DNA of 14,309 nt from Clostridiales bacterium (GCA_003510345.1 DOMW01000263.1:1306-15614); one strand, 5' to 3'; shown: positions 1 to 8,098, counted from the first letter of the stretch. Notes: generated by a model not told the origin, from the letters alone. Program-made: numbers and translations.

Positions 1-104
1 ACGCAGTGATACATTGACCCCAAGGGAATACCCCATAGCTTTTGATAGATCTCTCTTTCATTCTTGTATACCGATTCATACTGTGGAGATTTTTTGTCAC
101 GCTG
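1..104. other. intergenic stretch with no recognised gene
   Basis: I see no credible gene here. The open frames crossing this stretch have no ribosome binding site and run on into the antisense strand of carB. It is probably the region just downstream of a rightward gene outside the window, because the hairpin that follows would also terminate rightward transcription. Confidence 0.5.
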
Positions 105-138
105 AAAAACGCCCGCTTGCAGCGGGCGTTCGTTTTTT
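105..138. terminator. bidirectional intrinsic terminator after carB
   Basis: A 10-bp perfect stem (AACGCCCGCT at 108-117 with AGCGGGCGTT at 121-130) closes a three-base TGC loop. Reading leftward, the carB stop codon at 138-140 is followed 7 bases later by this stem and then a run of five T (complement of 105-109), as expected for the end of a carB transcript. Reading rightward the stem is followed by CG and six T (133-138), so it could also end a transcript entering from the left. Confidence 0.85.
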
Positions 139-3100
139 CAATCCTTCCTATGAAAATCCTGCAACGGCCGCACAGGCGCGCCGCCGCTTTTTTTCATCGC
201 CGCGATCCCGTCAATACTCGCTTTTGCCGCCGCCATCGTCGTCATATAAGGTATTTTATACTTGACCGCCGCTTTTCTTATGTAGCTGTCGTCGTGCATA
301 CCTTTCTTTCCTTCCGGGGTGTTGACCATGATGTCGATCTCCCCGTTCATTAGCCTATCCGTCACATTTGGCCTGCCCTCGTGCTGTTTGTTCACACACT
401 CGCACGGGATACCCGCTTCCTCCAGCAGTTTGTGGCAGCCGCGCGTCGCGAGGATGGTAAACCCATTTTCATGGAATTTTTTTGCCACCTCGGTAAGCTC
501 CGGTTTATCCATATCGTTCACGCTCAGAAATACCGTGCCACAAAGCGGCAGCTTTGTCTGCGTGGCTTCCTGCGCTTTGTAGTACGCTTCGCCGAATGAT
601 TCGGACATGCCGAGCACTTCGCCTGTAGAACGCATTTCCGGCCCGAGCAGCGGGTCTACCTCCTGGAACATATTGAACGGGAACACCGCTTCCTTCACGC
701 CGTAATGCCGGATGGGCGCGCGCGTAAGGCCCGCAACCGGCGACTTTCTGCCGGTGAATTCCGCCGTCATGATATCCACGGCGATTTGCACCATGCGAAT
801 ATCGCATACCTTGGACACAAGCGGCACGGTGCGCGACGCGCGCGGGTTTGCCTCGAGCACATACACCTTCTCCCCTTCTATGGCGTACTGCATATTCATC
901 AGACCGCACACGTTCATTTCCACGGCAATTTTCTTTGTATAGTCGTTTATCGTTTCCACTACCCTGTCCGACAGGTTCAGCGAGGGCAATATGCACGCCG
1001 AATCGCCCGAATGCACGCCGGCCAGCTCGATGTGTTCCATAACGGCGGGAACAAAGCAATCCGTTCCGTCACTTATAGCGTCCGCCTCACACTCGGTCGC
1101 GTGCTGCAAAAAACGGTCGATCAGTATGGGGCGGCCTTCCGTCACCCCCGTGGCGGCGGCCATGTACACGCGCAGCATTTCCGGGTCGTGGACGATCTCC
1201 ATGCCCCGGCCCCCGAGCACATACGACGGGCGCACCATCACCGGGTAGCCGATTTCCTCCGCGATTACGAGCGCCTCATCCGCCTGCACCGCCATGCCCG
1301 ATTCCGGCATGGGTATGCCGAGCTTGTCCATCATTTCACGGAACTGATCCCTGTCTTCCGCAAGGTCGATGGTCTCGGGCGTCGTTCCCAAAATATTCAC
1401 GCCATATCTTTTCAGCTCCGCCGCAAGGTTCAACGGCGTCTGCCCGCCAAACTGCGCAATCACGCCCACTGGCTTTTCCTTATTGTAAATATCGAGCACG
1501 CTCTCCACGGTGAGCGGCTCAAAATACAGCTTATCCGACGTATCATAATCAGTGGACACCGTCTCCGGGTTGCAGTTCACGATAATCGTTTCAAACCCAA
1601 GCTCGCGCAGGGCAAACGACGCGTGTACGCAGCAATAGTCAAATTCTATCCCCTGCCCTATCCTGTTCGGGCCGCCGCCCAATATCATGACCTTCCGCGC
1701 GCCGCTCACAGGGGTTTTGTCCTGTATATGGTAGGACGAATAGTAATACGCCGCGTCGCTGGTTCCGCTCACATGTATGCCTTCCCACGCCTCCACGATA
1801 CCGGCGGCAGTGCGCGCCTCGCGTATATCCTGTTCCGGCACGGCAAGCAGCATACCGAGGTATTTATCGCCAAACCCGGAAAGCTTCGCCTGTTTCAATA
1901 CATCCACCGGAGGAATACCCCCCTTGTATTGCAGCAGCGCCTGCTCTTCCTCCACCAGTTCCTTCATTTGTTCGATAAAATACGCCTTTATTTTTGTGAG
2001 TTCGCAAAGCTGTCGCACCGTTGCGCCCTTGCGCAGTGCCTCATACAGCACAAATTGCCGCTCGCTCGTGGGGTACACAAGCAGCGCCAACAGTTCTTCC
2101 AGCGTCTTTTCGTGGAAATCCTTCGCGAACCCCAGGCCGTTCCTGCCGTTTTCCAGGCTGCGTATCGCCTTTTGAAACGCTTCCTTGTAGGTCTTGCCTA
2201 TGCTCATCACTTCGCCCACGGCGCGCATCTGCGTGCCCAGCTTGTCCTGCGCACCCTTAAACTTTTCAAACGCCCAGCGCGCGAATTTGATCACCACATA
2301 ATCGCCGCCCGGCACGTACTTGTCGAGCGTGCCGCATTTGCCGCAGGGGATCTCATCGAGCGTGAGGCCGCACGCCAGCATGGACGAAACAAGCGCGATG
2401 GGAAATCCCGTCGCCTTGGAAGCGAGCGCGGACGAGCGCGATGTGCGCGGGTTGATCTCTATCACCACAACGCGGTCGGAAACCGGGTCGTGCGCGAACT
2501 GCACGTTCGTTCCGCCGATTACCTCGATCGACTCCACTATTTTATATGCCTGCCGCTGCAACCTTTCTTGCAGTTCCTCCGATATTGTGAGCATGGGTGC
2601 CGAGCAAAAGCTATCGCCCGTGTGTACGCCCAACGGGTCGATGTTTTCTATAAAGCAAACGGTGATCATGTTGTTTTTCGCGTCACGCACCACCTCAAGC
2701 TCAAGCTCCTCCCAACCGAGCAGGCATTCTTCCACCAGCACCTGCCCCACAAGGCTGGCGGCAAGGCCGCGCGCCGTCACCGTTTTCAGCTCTTCGATGT
2801 TATAGACCAAGCCGCCGCCCGCGCCGCCCATCGTATACGCCGGGCGTAGCACAACAGGGTAACCCAGTTCGTCCGCTATAGAAACGGCTTCCTCCACCGT
2901 GTACGCCACTTCGCTTTTCGCCATGCCTATGCCGAGCGCGTCCATAGCCTTTTTAAACTCTATCCTGTCTTCTCCGCGCTCTATCGCGTCCACCTGCACG
3001 CCGATCACCTGCACATGGAAGCGGTCCAGCACGCCCGCCTTGCTAAGCTCCGCGCATAGGTTCAGCCCGGATTGCCCGCCCAGGTTGGGCAGCAGTGCGT

Positions 3101-3350
3101 CCGGCCGTTCTTTTTCTATGATCTGCGTGAGCCGTTCCACATTCAAAGGCTCTATATACGTCACATCCGCCATTTCCTGATCGGTCATGATCGTCGCCGG
3201 GTTTGAGTTCACAAGCACGATCTCGTAGCCAAGGTTCCGCAGGGCCTTACATGCCTGCGTGCCCGAGTAATCAAATTCGCACGCCTGCCCGATAATGATC
3301 GGCCCGGAGCCAATGATCATGATTTTTCGGATATCGTTTCGTTTTGCCAT
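138..3350 (-). CDS. carB: carbamoyl-phosphate synthase large subunit
   Basis: This is the synthetase subunit that makes carbamoyl phosphate from bicarbonate, two ATP and ammonia passed from the glutaminase subunit CarA; the product feeds pyrimidine and arginine synthesis in the cytoplasm. The 1070-residue length matches the family (about 1070). Both homologous ATP-grasp halves are visible. The first opens with IIGSGPIIIGQACEFDYSG (residues 12-30) and contains NPRTSRSSALASKATG (300-315). The second opens with MILGGGPNRIGQGIEFDY (555-572) and contains NPRASRTVPLVSKV. The last ~140 residues form the MGS-like allosteric domain, with NTPEGKKG, an IRKAA segment and PYMTT. The start ATG is preceded by GAGGG with a 10-base gap. 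Upstream is promoter-type DNA, not carA, so carB is transcribed alone here and CarA must be encoded elsewhere. No PyrR-type leader structure was recognised. Confidence 0.98.
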   Translation of the reverse strand: MAKRNDIRKIMIIGSGPIIIGQACEFDYSGTQACKALRNLGYEIVLVNSNPATIMTDQEMADVTYIEPLNVERLTQIIEKERPDALLPNLGGQSGLNLCAELSKAGVLDRFHVQVIGVQVDAIERGEDRIEFKKAMDALGIGMAKSEVAYTVEEAVSIADELGYPVVLRPAYTMGGAGGGLVYNIEELKTVTARGLAASLVGQVLVEECLLGWEELELEVVRDAKNNMITVCFIENIDPLGVHTGDSFCSAPMLTISEELQERLQRQAYKIVESIEVIGGTNVQFAHDPVSDRVVVIEINPRTSRSSALASKATGFPIALVSSMLACGLTLDEIPCGKCGTLDKYVPGGDYVVIKFARWAFEKFKGAQDKLGTQMRAVGEVMSIGKTYKEAFQKAIRSLENGRNGLGFAKDFHEKTLEELLALLVYPTSERQFVLYEALRKGATVRQLCELTKIKAYFIEQMKELVEEEQALLQYKGGIPPVDVLKQAKLSGFGDKYLGMLLAVPEQDIREARTAAGIVEAWEGIHVSGTSDAAYYYSSYHIQDKTPVSGARKVMILGGGPNRIGQGIEFDYCCVHASFALRELGFETIIVNCNPETVSTDYDTSDKLYFEPLTVESVLDIYNKEKPVGVIAQFGGQTPLNLAAELKRYGVNILGTTPETIDLAEDRDQFREMMDKLGIPMPESGMAVQADEALVIAEEIGYPVMVRPSYVLGGRGMEIVHDPEMLRVYMAAATGVTEGRPILIDRFLQHATECEADAISDGTDCFVPAVMEHIELAGVHSGDSACILPSLNLSDRVVETINDYTKKIAVEMNVCGLMNMQYAIEGEKVYVLEANPRASRTVPLVSKVCDIRMVQIAVDIMTAEFTGRKSPVAGLTRAPIRHYGVKEAVFPFNMFQEVDPLLGPEMRSTGEVLGMSESFGEAYYKAQEATQTKLPLCGTVFLSVNDMDKPELTEVAKKFHENGFTILATRGCHKLLEEAGIPCECVNKQHEGRPNVTDRLMNGEIDIMVNTPEGKKGMHDDSYIRKAAVKYKIPYMTTMAAAKASIDGIAAMKKSGGAPVRPLQDFHRKD

Positions 3351-3386
3351 TCTTTACCATCCCTCGTTCCAAATAATTCTGCCGGT

Positions 3387-3416
3387 CATTTATACCATAT
3401 ACATTTATACCATATC
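3387..3416. repeat. 15-bp tandem duplication carrying two -10-like boxes
   Basis: Two adjacent copies of CATTTATACCATATA (3387-3401 and 3402-3416) differ only at the last base. A third partial copy, CATTTATAC, lies at 3435-3443. On the minus strand each copy reads GTATAAATG, so the duplication repeats a -10-like element in the carB control region. Confidence 0.8.
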
Positions 3417-3432
3417 AGGGCTGTTATTTCAA
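3404..3432 (-). promoter_or_regulatory. carB promoter
   Basis: On the minus strand TTGAAA (complement of 3427-3432, 5 of 6 to TTGACA) is followed after 17 bases by TATAAA (complement of 3404-3409). Transcription would start near 3397, giving a leader of roughly 45 bases before the carB ATG. The second tandem copy (-10-like at 3389-3394) lacks a good -35 at the right spacing, so the upstream copy is the better choice. Confidence 0.65.
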
Positions 3433-3561
3433 AACATTTATACTGTGCGTGACCCATCTGTATAAGAAGTCTGTACCGCCCGGCGAACCAATCTCTACGC
3501 CACCGCTTGCAATAATTCTCTCCCCACACATAAAATATCAACCCTTTTATACTGCCGCCGC

Positions 3562-3590
3562 TTGCGCAGCCCGCCGCGAGATGATATAAT
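3562..3590 (+). promoter_or_regulatory. promoter of the lysine operon
   Basis: TTGCGC (3562-3567) is followed after 17 bases by a perfect TATAAT (3585-3590) with the extended -10 TG at 3582-3583. Predicted start is near 3597, a few bases before the first paired base of the riboswitch. The -35 matches the consensus only in TTG, which the extended -10 may offset. Confidence 0.75.
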
Positions 3591-3603
3591 ACAGTGGATT
3601 AAG

Positions 3604-3783
3604 CAGTTAGAGGCGCGTCAACGCATCAGTAGCAAGGGGCCAGGCTTTCGGTATAGCCGTTGATCCCCGGGAAAGAAAGGGCTTGACGCCGAAGGGGCTT
3701 TGCCACATGCCGGGGGCGGGTTTCTGGGTATGCAGCGAATAGCTGTATAACTGTCATTGCAGTGTTGCAATGTTGCGCTACTG
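3604..3783 (+). promoter_or_regulatory. lysine riboswitch (L box)
   Basis: Several conserved pieces of the lysine aptamer occur in order. The P1 5' strand with the AGAGGCGCG motif is at 3609-3617, followed by the loop-E-like CAGTAG (3627-3632). GCCGAAG comes at the start of P3 (3688-3694), then AACTGTCA (3749-3756) before P5, and GCGCTA closes the five-way junction (3775-3780). The closing P1 helix pairs CAGT 3604-3607 with ACTG 3780-3783, then AG 3609-3610 with CT 3778-3779, leaving T3608 bulged. It sits between a promoter and asd-dapA-dapB, the pathway to lysine. Lysine binding should stabilise P1 and permit the downstream terminator, so this is expected to be an OFF switch. Confidence 0.93.
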
Positions 3784-3800
3784 GGTTCATCGGGTTCAGG

Positions 3801-3825
3801 CGGCGCGTAAATGTGCCGTTTTTTT
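3801..3825 (+). terminator. riboswitch expression platform: intrinsic terminator
   Basis: CGGCGC (3801-3806) pairs with GTGCCG (3813-3818) around a six-base loop, followed by seven T (3819-3825). A competing antiterminator is visible: TTGCGC (3773-3778, the end of P1) can pair with GCGTAA (3805-3810) using one G-U pair. That would break both P1 and the terminator stem. Which fold wins with and without lysine is inferred. Confidence 0.85.
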
Positions 3826-3874
3826 ATATTTTCAGCAAACCTTTACGATAGGTTTTTAAAGGAGGGTCAGTGAC

Positions 3875-4888
3875 ATGAAAAAGTACAATGTTGCGGTAGT
3901 AGGCGCAACAGGCATGGTGGGCCGGAAGTTTTTGCAGGTGCTGGAAGAGCGTAAGCTGCCGGTCAATAACTACTATTTATTCGCGAGCGCACGCAGCGCG
4001 GGCAAAAAGGTTTCGTTTCTGGGAAAAGACTATACCATCGAGGAGCTGACGGAAACCTGCTTTGCGGGCAAGGATATCGACATCGCCCTCTTTTCGGCGG
4101 GCGGCGGCACCAGCAAGAAGTTCGCGCCCATAGCGGCGCAGGCGGGCGCGCTTGTGATCGATAACTCCAGCGCGTGGCGGATGGATAAGAACGTACCGCT
4201 TGTCGTGCCCGAGGTAAACCCGCAGGACATTAAATGGCACAGCGGCATCATTGCCAACCCCAATTGCTCCACAATTCAGGCGGCTGTGGCGCTTAAACCG
4301 CTTTATGACAAGTACGGCATCGTGCGCGTCGTTTATTCCACATACCAGGCTGCTTCCGGCGCGGGCATGGGCGGTTACCGCGACCTTGAAAACGGTATAA
4401 ACGGCGACCCGCCGCAAAAGTTCCCCTACCCTATCTTCGGCAATTGCATCCCGCAGATAGACGTGTTCGATGAAGACGGCTACACAAAAGAGGAACTAAA
4501 AATGGTTTTTGAGACGCGCAAAATACTGGGTGACGATAAACTGCGCGTCACGGCGACGACGGTCCGCGTTCCCGTATTCCACGGGCACAGCGAATCCATC
4601 AATGTGGAACTCGAAAAAGAATACGACCTTGCCGAGCTTAAACAGGCGCTCGCCGATTTCCCCGGCATCGTTGTATGTGACGAGGTAGTGACCGGCGAGG
4701 GCAGCGGCGTCTACCCCATGCCGCTTACTGTCGCAGGCAAGGATGAAGTATACGTAGGGCGTATACGCCGCGACCGTTCGGTGGAAAGCGGCGTAAACCT
4801 TTGGGTGGTGGCGGATAACGTCCGCAAGGGTGCCGCGACAAATGCCGTGCAGATCGCCCAGACATGGATCGCCATGCAGGAAAAGTAA
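3875..4888 (+). CDS. asd: aspartate-semialdehyde dehydrogenase
   Basis: Reduces aspartyl phosphate to aspartate semialdehyde with NADPH, the branch point to lysine/diaminopimelate, threonine and methionine. The 337-residue length is normal for the Gram-positive form. The N-terminal Rossmann motif is VVGATGMVG (residues 8-16). The active-site cysteine is C131 in NPNCSTIQ. The C-terminal catalytic histidine is probably H238 in RVPVFHGHSE, with R231 as the likely substrate-binding arginine. A strong site, AAAGGAGGG, lies 9 bases before the ATG. It is the first gene after the lysine riboswitch and is followed 78 bases later by dapA with no terminator between, so it heads the operon. Because asd also supplies threonine and methionine, lysine control here implies either a second asd or aspartokinase isozyme, or tolerance of shared control; that is inference. 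Confidence 0.97.
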   Translation: MKKYNVAVVGATGMVGRKFLQVLEERKLPVNNYYLFASARSAGKKVSFLGKDYTIEELTETCFAGKDIDIALFSAGGGTSKKFAPIAAQAGALVIDNSSAWRMDKNVPLVVPEVNPQDIKWHSGIIANPNCSTIQAAVALKPLYDKYGIVRVVYSTYQAASGAGMGGYRDLENGINGDPPQKFPYPIFGNCIPQIDVFDEDGYTKEELKMVFETRKILGDDKLRVTATTVRVPVFHGHSESINVELEKEYDLAELKQALADFPGIVVCDEVVTGEGSGVYPMPLTVAGKDEVYVGRIRRDRSVESGVNLWVVADNVRKGAATNAVQIAQTWIAMQEK

Positions 4889-4966
4889 TACCAATCACTG
4901 CTGGCAAAACCTAAAAAATGAGCGCGTAGTATAAGCAAACGACAGAAACAGATCGAGGTAAAAAAT

Positions 4967-5842
4967 ATGCTTTTTAAAGGTTCAGGTGTGGCGATTTGTA
5001 CGCCGTTCACAGAAGATGGCATCAACTATGACACGTTCGCGAAGCTGGTCGATTTCCAAATAGAGAATGGCACGGATGCGCTGGTCGTATGCGGAACGAC
5101 GGGCGAACCGTCTACGATGAGCCGCGATGAAAAATGCGCGCTGGTCGAGTTTGCGGTTAAGCGGGCGCAAAACCGTGTGCCTGTCATCGTGGGTATTGGC
5201 GGTAACAATACCGCGGATGTGCTTTTTAGCGCGCGCCACGCGCGGGAATGCGGCGCAAACGGCGTGCTCGCCGTGACCCCTTACTATAATAAGTGCACGC
5301 GCAAAGGCTTGATCGAGCATTTTTTGGCGGTCGCGGACGCGGCGGCGCTGCCGGTCATGATCTATAATGTACCTTCGCGCACGGGCGTGAACATGACCCC
5401 GGACGTGTTCGACGAACTTGCGAGCCACAAGCATATCGACTCCATCAAGGAAGCCACCGGCGATATTTCGCAGATCGCGGAAATGGCGCGGCTCACCCGC
5501 AAAAAGGCGGCGCTCTACAGCGGTAACGACGACCACATAGTTCCCGTTCTTTCACTGGGCGGCGCGGGCGTTGTTTCCGTGCTGGCAAACGTCGTGCCGC
5601 GTTATGTGCACGATATGGTTTCGGCTTACCACGCCGGCGACGTGGAAAAGGCATGCGACATGCAGCTTGCTGTGAACCCGCTCGTGAGCGCGCTTTTCTC
5701 CGAGGTAAACCCCATTCCCGTGAAAACGGCGCTTCGGCTGATGGGCTATGATATGGGGCCGTTTCGCCTCCCTCTCACCGAGATGGAAGAGAAAAATCTG
5801 GACGCCCTCACTGCGCAGCTCAAGTCTTTTAAACTGATATAG
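4967..5842 (+). CDS. dapA: 4-hydroxy-tetrahydrodipicolinate synthase
   Basis: Condenses pyruvate with aspartate semialdehyde, the first committed step to diaminopimelate and lysine. At 291 residues it is a full-length (beta/alpha)8 barrel of the DapA family. Numbering matches the E. coli enzyme without gaps through the active site: the Schiff-base lysine is K161 in SIKEATGD, the catalytic triad is Y133 (MIYNVPSRTG), T44 (CGTTGE) and Y107 (TPYYNK), and R138 binds the carboxylate. GAGG lies 8 bases before the ATG. Two residues of the E. coli lysine-inhibition pocket differ (H53 is R, H56 is K) and E84 is D, while N80 is kept. Feedback by lysine may therefore be weak, consistent with control at the RNA level. 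dapB follows after 11 bases, so the two are co-transcribed. Confidence 0.97.
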   Translation: MLFKGSGVAICTPFTEDGINYDTFAKLVDFQIENGTDALVVCGTTGEPSTMSRDEKCALVEFAVKRAQNRVPVIVGIGGNNTADVLFSARHARECGANGVLAVTPYYNKCTRKGLIEHFLAVADAAALPVMIYNVPSRTGVNMTPDVFDELASHKHIDSIKEATGDISQIAEMARLTRKKAALYSGNDDHIVPVLSLGGAGVVSVLANVVPRYVHDMVSAYHAGDVEKACDMQLAVNPLVSALFSEVNPIPVKTALRLMGYDMGPFRLPLTEMEEKNLDALTAQLKSFKLI

Positions 5843-5853
5843 GACGGTAGCAA

Positions 5854-6627
5854 ATGATACATATACTGATCAGCGGCGTAAACGGCCGCCTGGGCCAAAC
5901 GCTGGTAACATCCATTCAAAACGCGGAAGATATGGCGGTAGCCGCCGGTGTGGATATCCGCCCGGACGCATTTTCAAATGATTTTCCCGTGTATGCGGAT
6001 TTTTCTTCGGTAAAGGAGGCTGCGGACGTCATAATAGACTTTTCCCGTCCGGACGCGCTGCCCGGCCTGCTTGCTTACGCATCGGAGCACAATATCCCCG
6101 CCGTGCTCACCACCACCGGCTACACGGATACCGACAAAATGATGATCGCCAAATATGCCGGGCACATCCCGCTGTTCTATTCCGCGAACATGTCGTTGGG
6201 CGTAAACCTGCAAATCGAGCTTGCTAAAAGGGCTGCCGAGATATTGGCGGACAGCTTTGACATTGAGATCGTAGAAAAGCACCACAACCAGAAAGTAGAT
6301 TCCCCCAGCGGCACGGCGCTTGCCATCGCGGAGGGTATCAACAGCGTTTTGGGCGGTTCGCGCGAGTTTGTTTTCGGCAGGCATTCGCGCAACGGCAAGC
6401 GTGCGGAAAACGAGATCGGCATACACGCAGTGCGCGGCGGCACAGTCACCGGCGAACACGATATACTGTTCTTTGGGCCGGATGAAGTGCTGGAAATAAA
6501 CCACCGCGCGCATTCAAAGCAGGTCTTTACCGAGGGCGCGGTGCGCGCCGCCCGCTTTATTTACAAAAAAGACCCGGCGCTCTATTCCATGACAGACCTC
6601 TTCCGGGATATCTTCCAAAAAATTTAA
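5854..6627 (+). CDS. dapB: 4-hydroxy-tetrahydrodipicolinate reductase
   Basis: NAD(P)H-dependent second step after DapA, giving tetrahydrodipicolinate for peptidoglycan diaminopimelate and lysine. At 257 residues it is slightly short but within the family range (about 250-275). The N-terminal dinucleotide-binding motif is SGVNGRLGQTL (residues 7-17). The substrate-binding and catalytic signature is EKHHNQKVDSPSGTA (141-155), with the catalytic pair H143/H144 and K147. The ATG is 11 bases beyond the dapA stop, with AGGACGG overlapping that stop as a modest ribosome binding site, which suggests translational coupling. The next gene begins 18 bases later. Confidence 0.96.
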   Translation: MIHILISGVNGRLGQTLVTSIQNAEDMAVAAGVDIRPDAFSNDFPVYADFSSVKEAADVIIDFSRPDALPGLLAYASEHNIPAVLTTTGYTDTDKMMIAKYAGHIPLFYSANMSLGVNLQIELAKRAAEILADSFDIEIVEKHHNQKVDSPSGTALAIAEGINSVLGGSREFVFGRHSRNGKRAENEIGIHAVRGGTVTGEHDILFFGPDEVLEINHRAHSKQVFTEGAVRAARFIYKKDPALYSMTDLFRDIFQKI

Positions 6628-6645
6628 GTTCCGAGGTGATCCTCC

Positions 6646-8013
6646 TTGAAAAAATATGACGTGGCCATTATTGGCGGCGGGATCAGCGGCATCATGGCCG
6701 CGCACCGTCTCACGGAAAAAAACCCCTCCTTGCGGGTTGCGCTGTTTGAAAAAGGGCGTGACATCGAAAAACGCATTTGCCCCATCATACAGCGGCAAGT
6801 CAAAAACTGCGTGAAATGTGAGTCGTGCGCCATTATGGAGGGTATGGCGGGCGCTGGCGCTTTTTCGGACGGCAAGTATGTCATTTCCACCGAATACGGC
6901 GGTTGGCTCACCGATTTTCTCGACCCCAAAACGGTGATCGGCTATATCGAGCAGGCGGATGCGCTGCTCGTTTCCCACGGCGCCACCAAAGAGCGCTTCA
7001 TGCCAAATAACGACCTCAAAACACTGTGCTTAAAATTCGACCTGCATATGTCGCAGGCGCAGCTTAAACACCTCGGCACAGACGAGAATTTCAATACGAT
7101 GCGCGGCCTAATCGCCGATGTATCCAAAAGATGCGACGTGTTCACCGAAACGGATGTGCTCGATGTGGACGCGGCGGCGCATACACTCTCCACAAAAGAC
7201 GAGACGTATGAGGCCGGTCATATCATATTTGCCGTGGGCCGCGCGGGCAGCCGCTTTTTTGCCGACTGGTGCAAAAAAAACAAGCTTCCGCTCAGTAACA
7301 ATCAAGTGGATATCGGCGTGCGGGTGGAACTGCCCGCCTGTGTTTGGGAGCACTTTTCCCGGCATATCTACGAGCCAAAAATCTGGTACCGCAGCAAGGT
7401 ATACGGCGACACCACGCGCATGTTTTGTTTTAATGAAAAAGGCAGCGTCGTCACGGAAAACACGGCGGGCGTACTCACCGTAAACGGGCATTCCTACCGC
7501 GACCAAAGCCGTAAAACGGAAAATTCAAATTTTGCTTTGCTGTGCACGATGCGCTTTACCGAGCCATTTAAAGAACCGATCGAATACGCGCGGTATGTGG
7601 CCAGCCTTGCGAACCTCATCAGCGGCGGCAGTGTGCTTGTGCAGCGTTTGGGCGACCTGCGCGAGGGGCGGCGCACCAACGAAGCGCGGCTTTCGCAATC
7701 CACCACACATCCCACATTGAACGCTGTTCCAGGTGATCTGAGCTTGTGCCTGCCTAAAAGGCAACTTGATAATATCATCGAGACGCTGGAAGCGTTAGAT
7801 CAAGTGGCCCCCGGCACGGCGAATTACGATACACTTTTATATGGCGTGGAATGCAAATATTATTCGGCGCGCCCGCACAGCGATGATTTTGAACTTTCCG
7901 GCCTGCGTCGCATTTATGCGACGGGCGACGGCGCGGGTTTCACGCGGTCGCTTTCGCAGGCTGCGGCAAACGGCCTGTATGTGGCGGATAAAATATTGCG
8001 AGAGTCTCGGTAA
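6646..8013 (+). CDS. COG2509-type FAD-dependent oxidoreductase
   Basis: A 455-residue flavoprotein of the poorly characterised COG2509-type FAD-dependent dehydrogenase family. The FAD-binding Rossmann motif is IIGGGISG (residues 8-15), with an acidic residue at the end of the second strand (LFEK, E35). A cysteine cluster follows, C45 then CVKCESC (C55, C58, C61), leading into GMAGAGAFSDGK (66-77), a typical signature of this family. Near the C-terminus ATGDGAGFTRSLSQAAANG is the second FAD-contacting motif. No signal peptide or membrane segment, so cytoplasmic. Translation starts at TTG: no ATG lies close enough upstream of the Rossmann motif, and GAGGTGATC, a near-perfect match to the 16S anti-Shine-Dalgarno, lies just before it. 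It is the last gene of the lysine operon, 18 bases after dapB, but its substrate is unknown and a role in lysine synthesis is only suggested by position. Confidence 0.88.
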   Translation: MKKYDVAIIGGGISGIMAAHRLTEKNPSLRVALFEKGRDIEKRICPIIQRQVKNCVKCESCAIMEGMAGAGAFSDGKYVISTEYGGWLTDFLDPKTVIGYIEQADALLVSHGATKERFMPNNDLKTLCLKFDLHMSQAQLKHLGTDENFNTMRGLIADVSKRCDVFTETDVLDVDAAAHTLSTKDETYEAGHIIFAVGRAGSRFFADWCKKNKLPLSNNQVDIGVRVELPACVWEHFSRHIYEPKIWYRSKVYGDTTRMFCFNEKGSVVTENTAGVLTVNGHSYRDQSRKTENSNFALLCTMRFTEPFKEPIEYARYVASLANLISGGSVLVQRLGDLREGRRTNEARLSQSTTHPTLNAVPGDLSLCLPKRQLDNIIETLEALDQVAPGTANYDTLLYGVECKYYSARPHSDDFELSGLRRIYATGDGAGFTRSLSQAAANGLYVADKILRESR

Positions 8014-8069
8014 GATCGCTTTCCAATAAGACATGACTTTCTATGATTGTCCGTACCCTTAGAGCAACA

Positions 8070-8098
8070 AAAAACCACCGGAATACCCGATGGTTTTT
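8070..8098. terminator. bidirectional terminator between convergent operons
   Basis: AAAAACCA (8070-8077) pairs with TGGTTTTT (8091-8098). One C-A mismatch and three more pairs (8079-8081 with 8087-8089) then close a five-base loop. The T run on each strand serves the rightward lysine operon and the leftward hydrogenase operon, which converge here. On the minus strand it follows the long structured RNA. Confidence 0.85.

Noticed and set aside
705..2849. A 714-codon open frame on the plus strand
   Set aside because: It lies antisense within carB. It has no ribosome binding site, its composition is Arg/His-rich as expected for the reverse frame of a GC-rich gene, and the carB motifs on the other strand are unambiguous.
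3351..3400. PyrR-type attenuation or a pyrimidine leader before carB
   Set aside because: The leader is ~45 bases and shows neither a PyrR-binding loop nor a terminator hairpin.
4889..4966. Possible internal promoter or terminator between asd and dapA
   Set aside because: No convincing stem-loop or -35/-10 pair was found in these 78 bases, so read-through within the operon is assumed.
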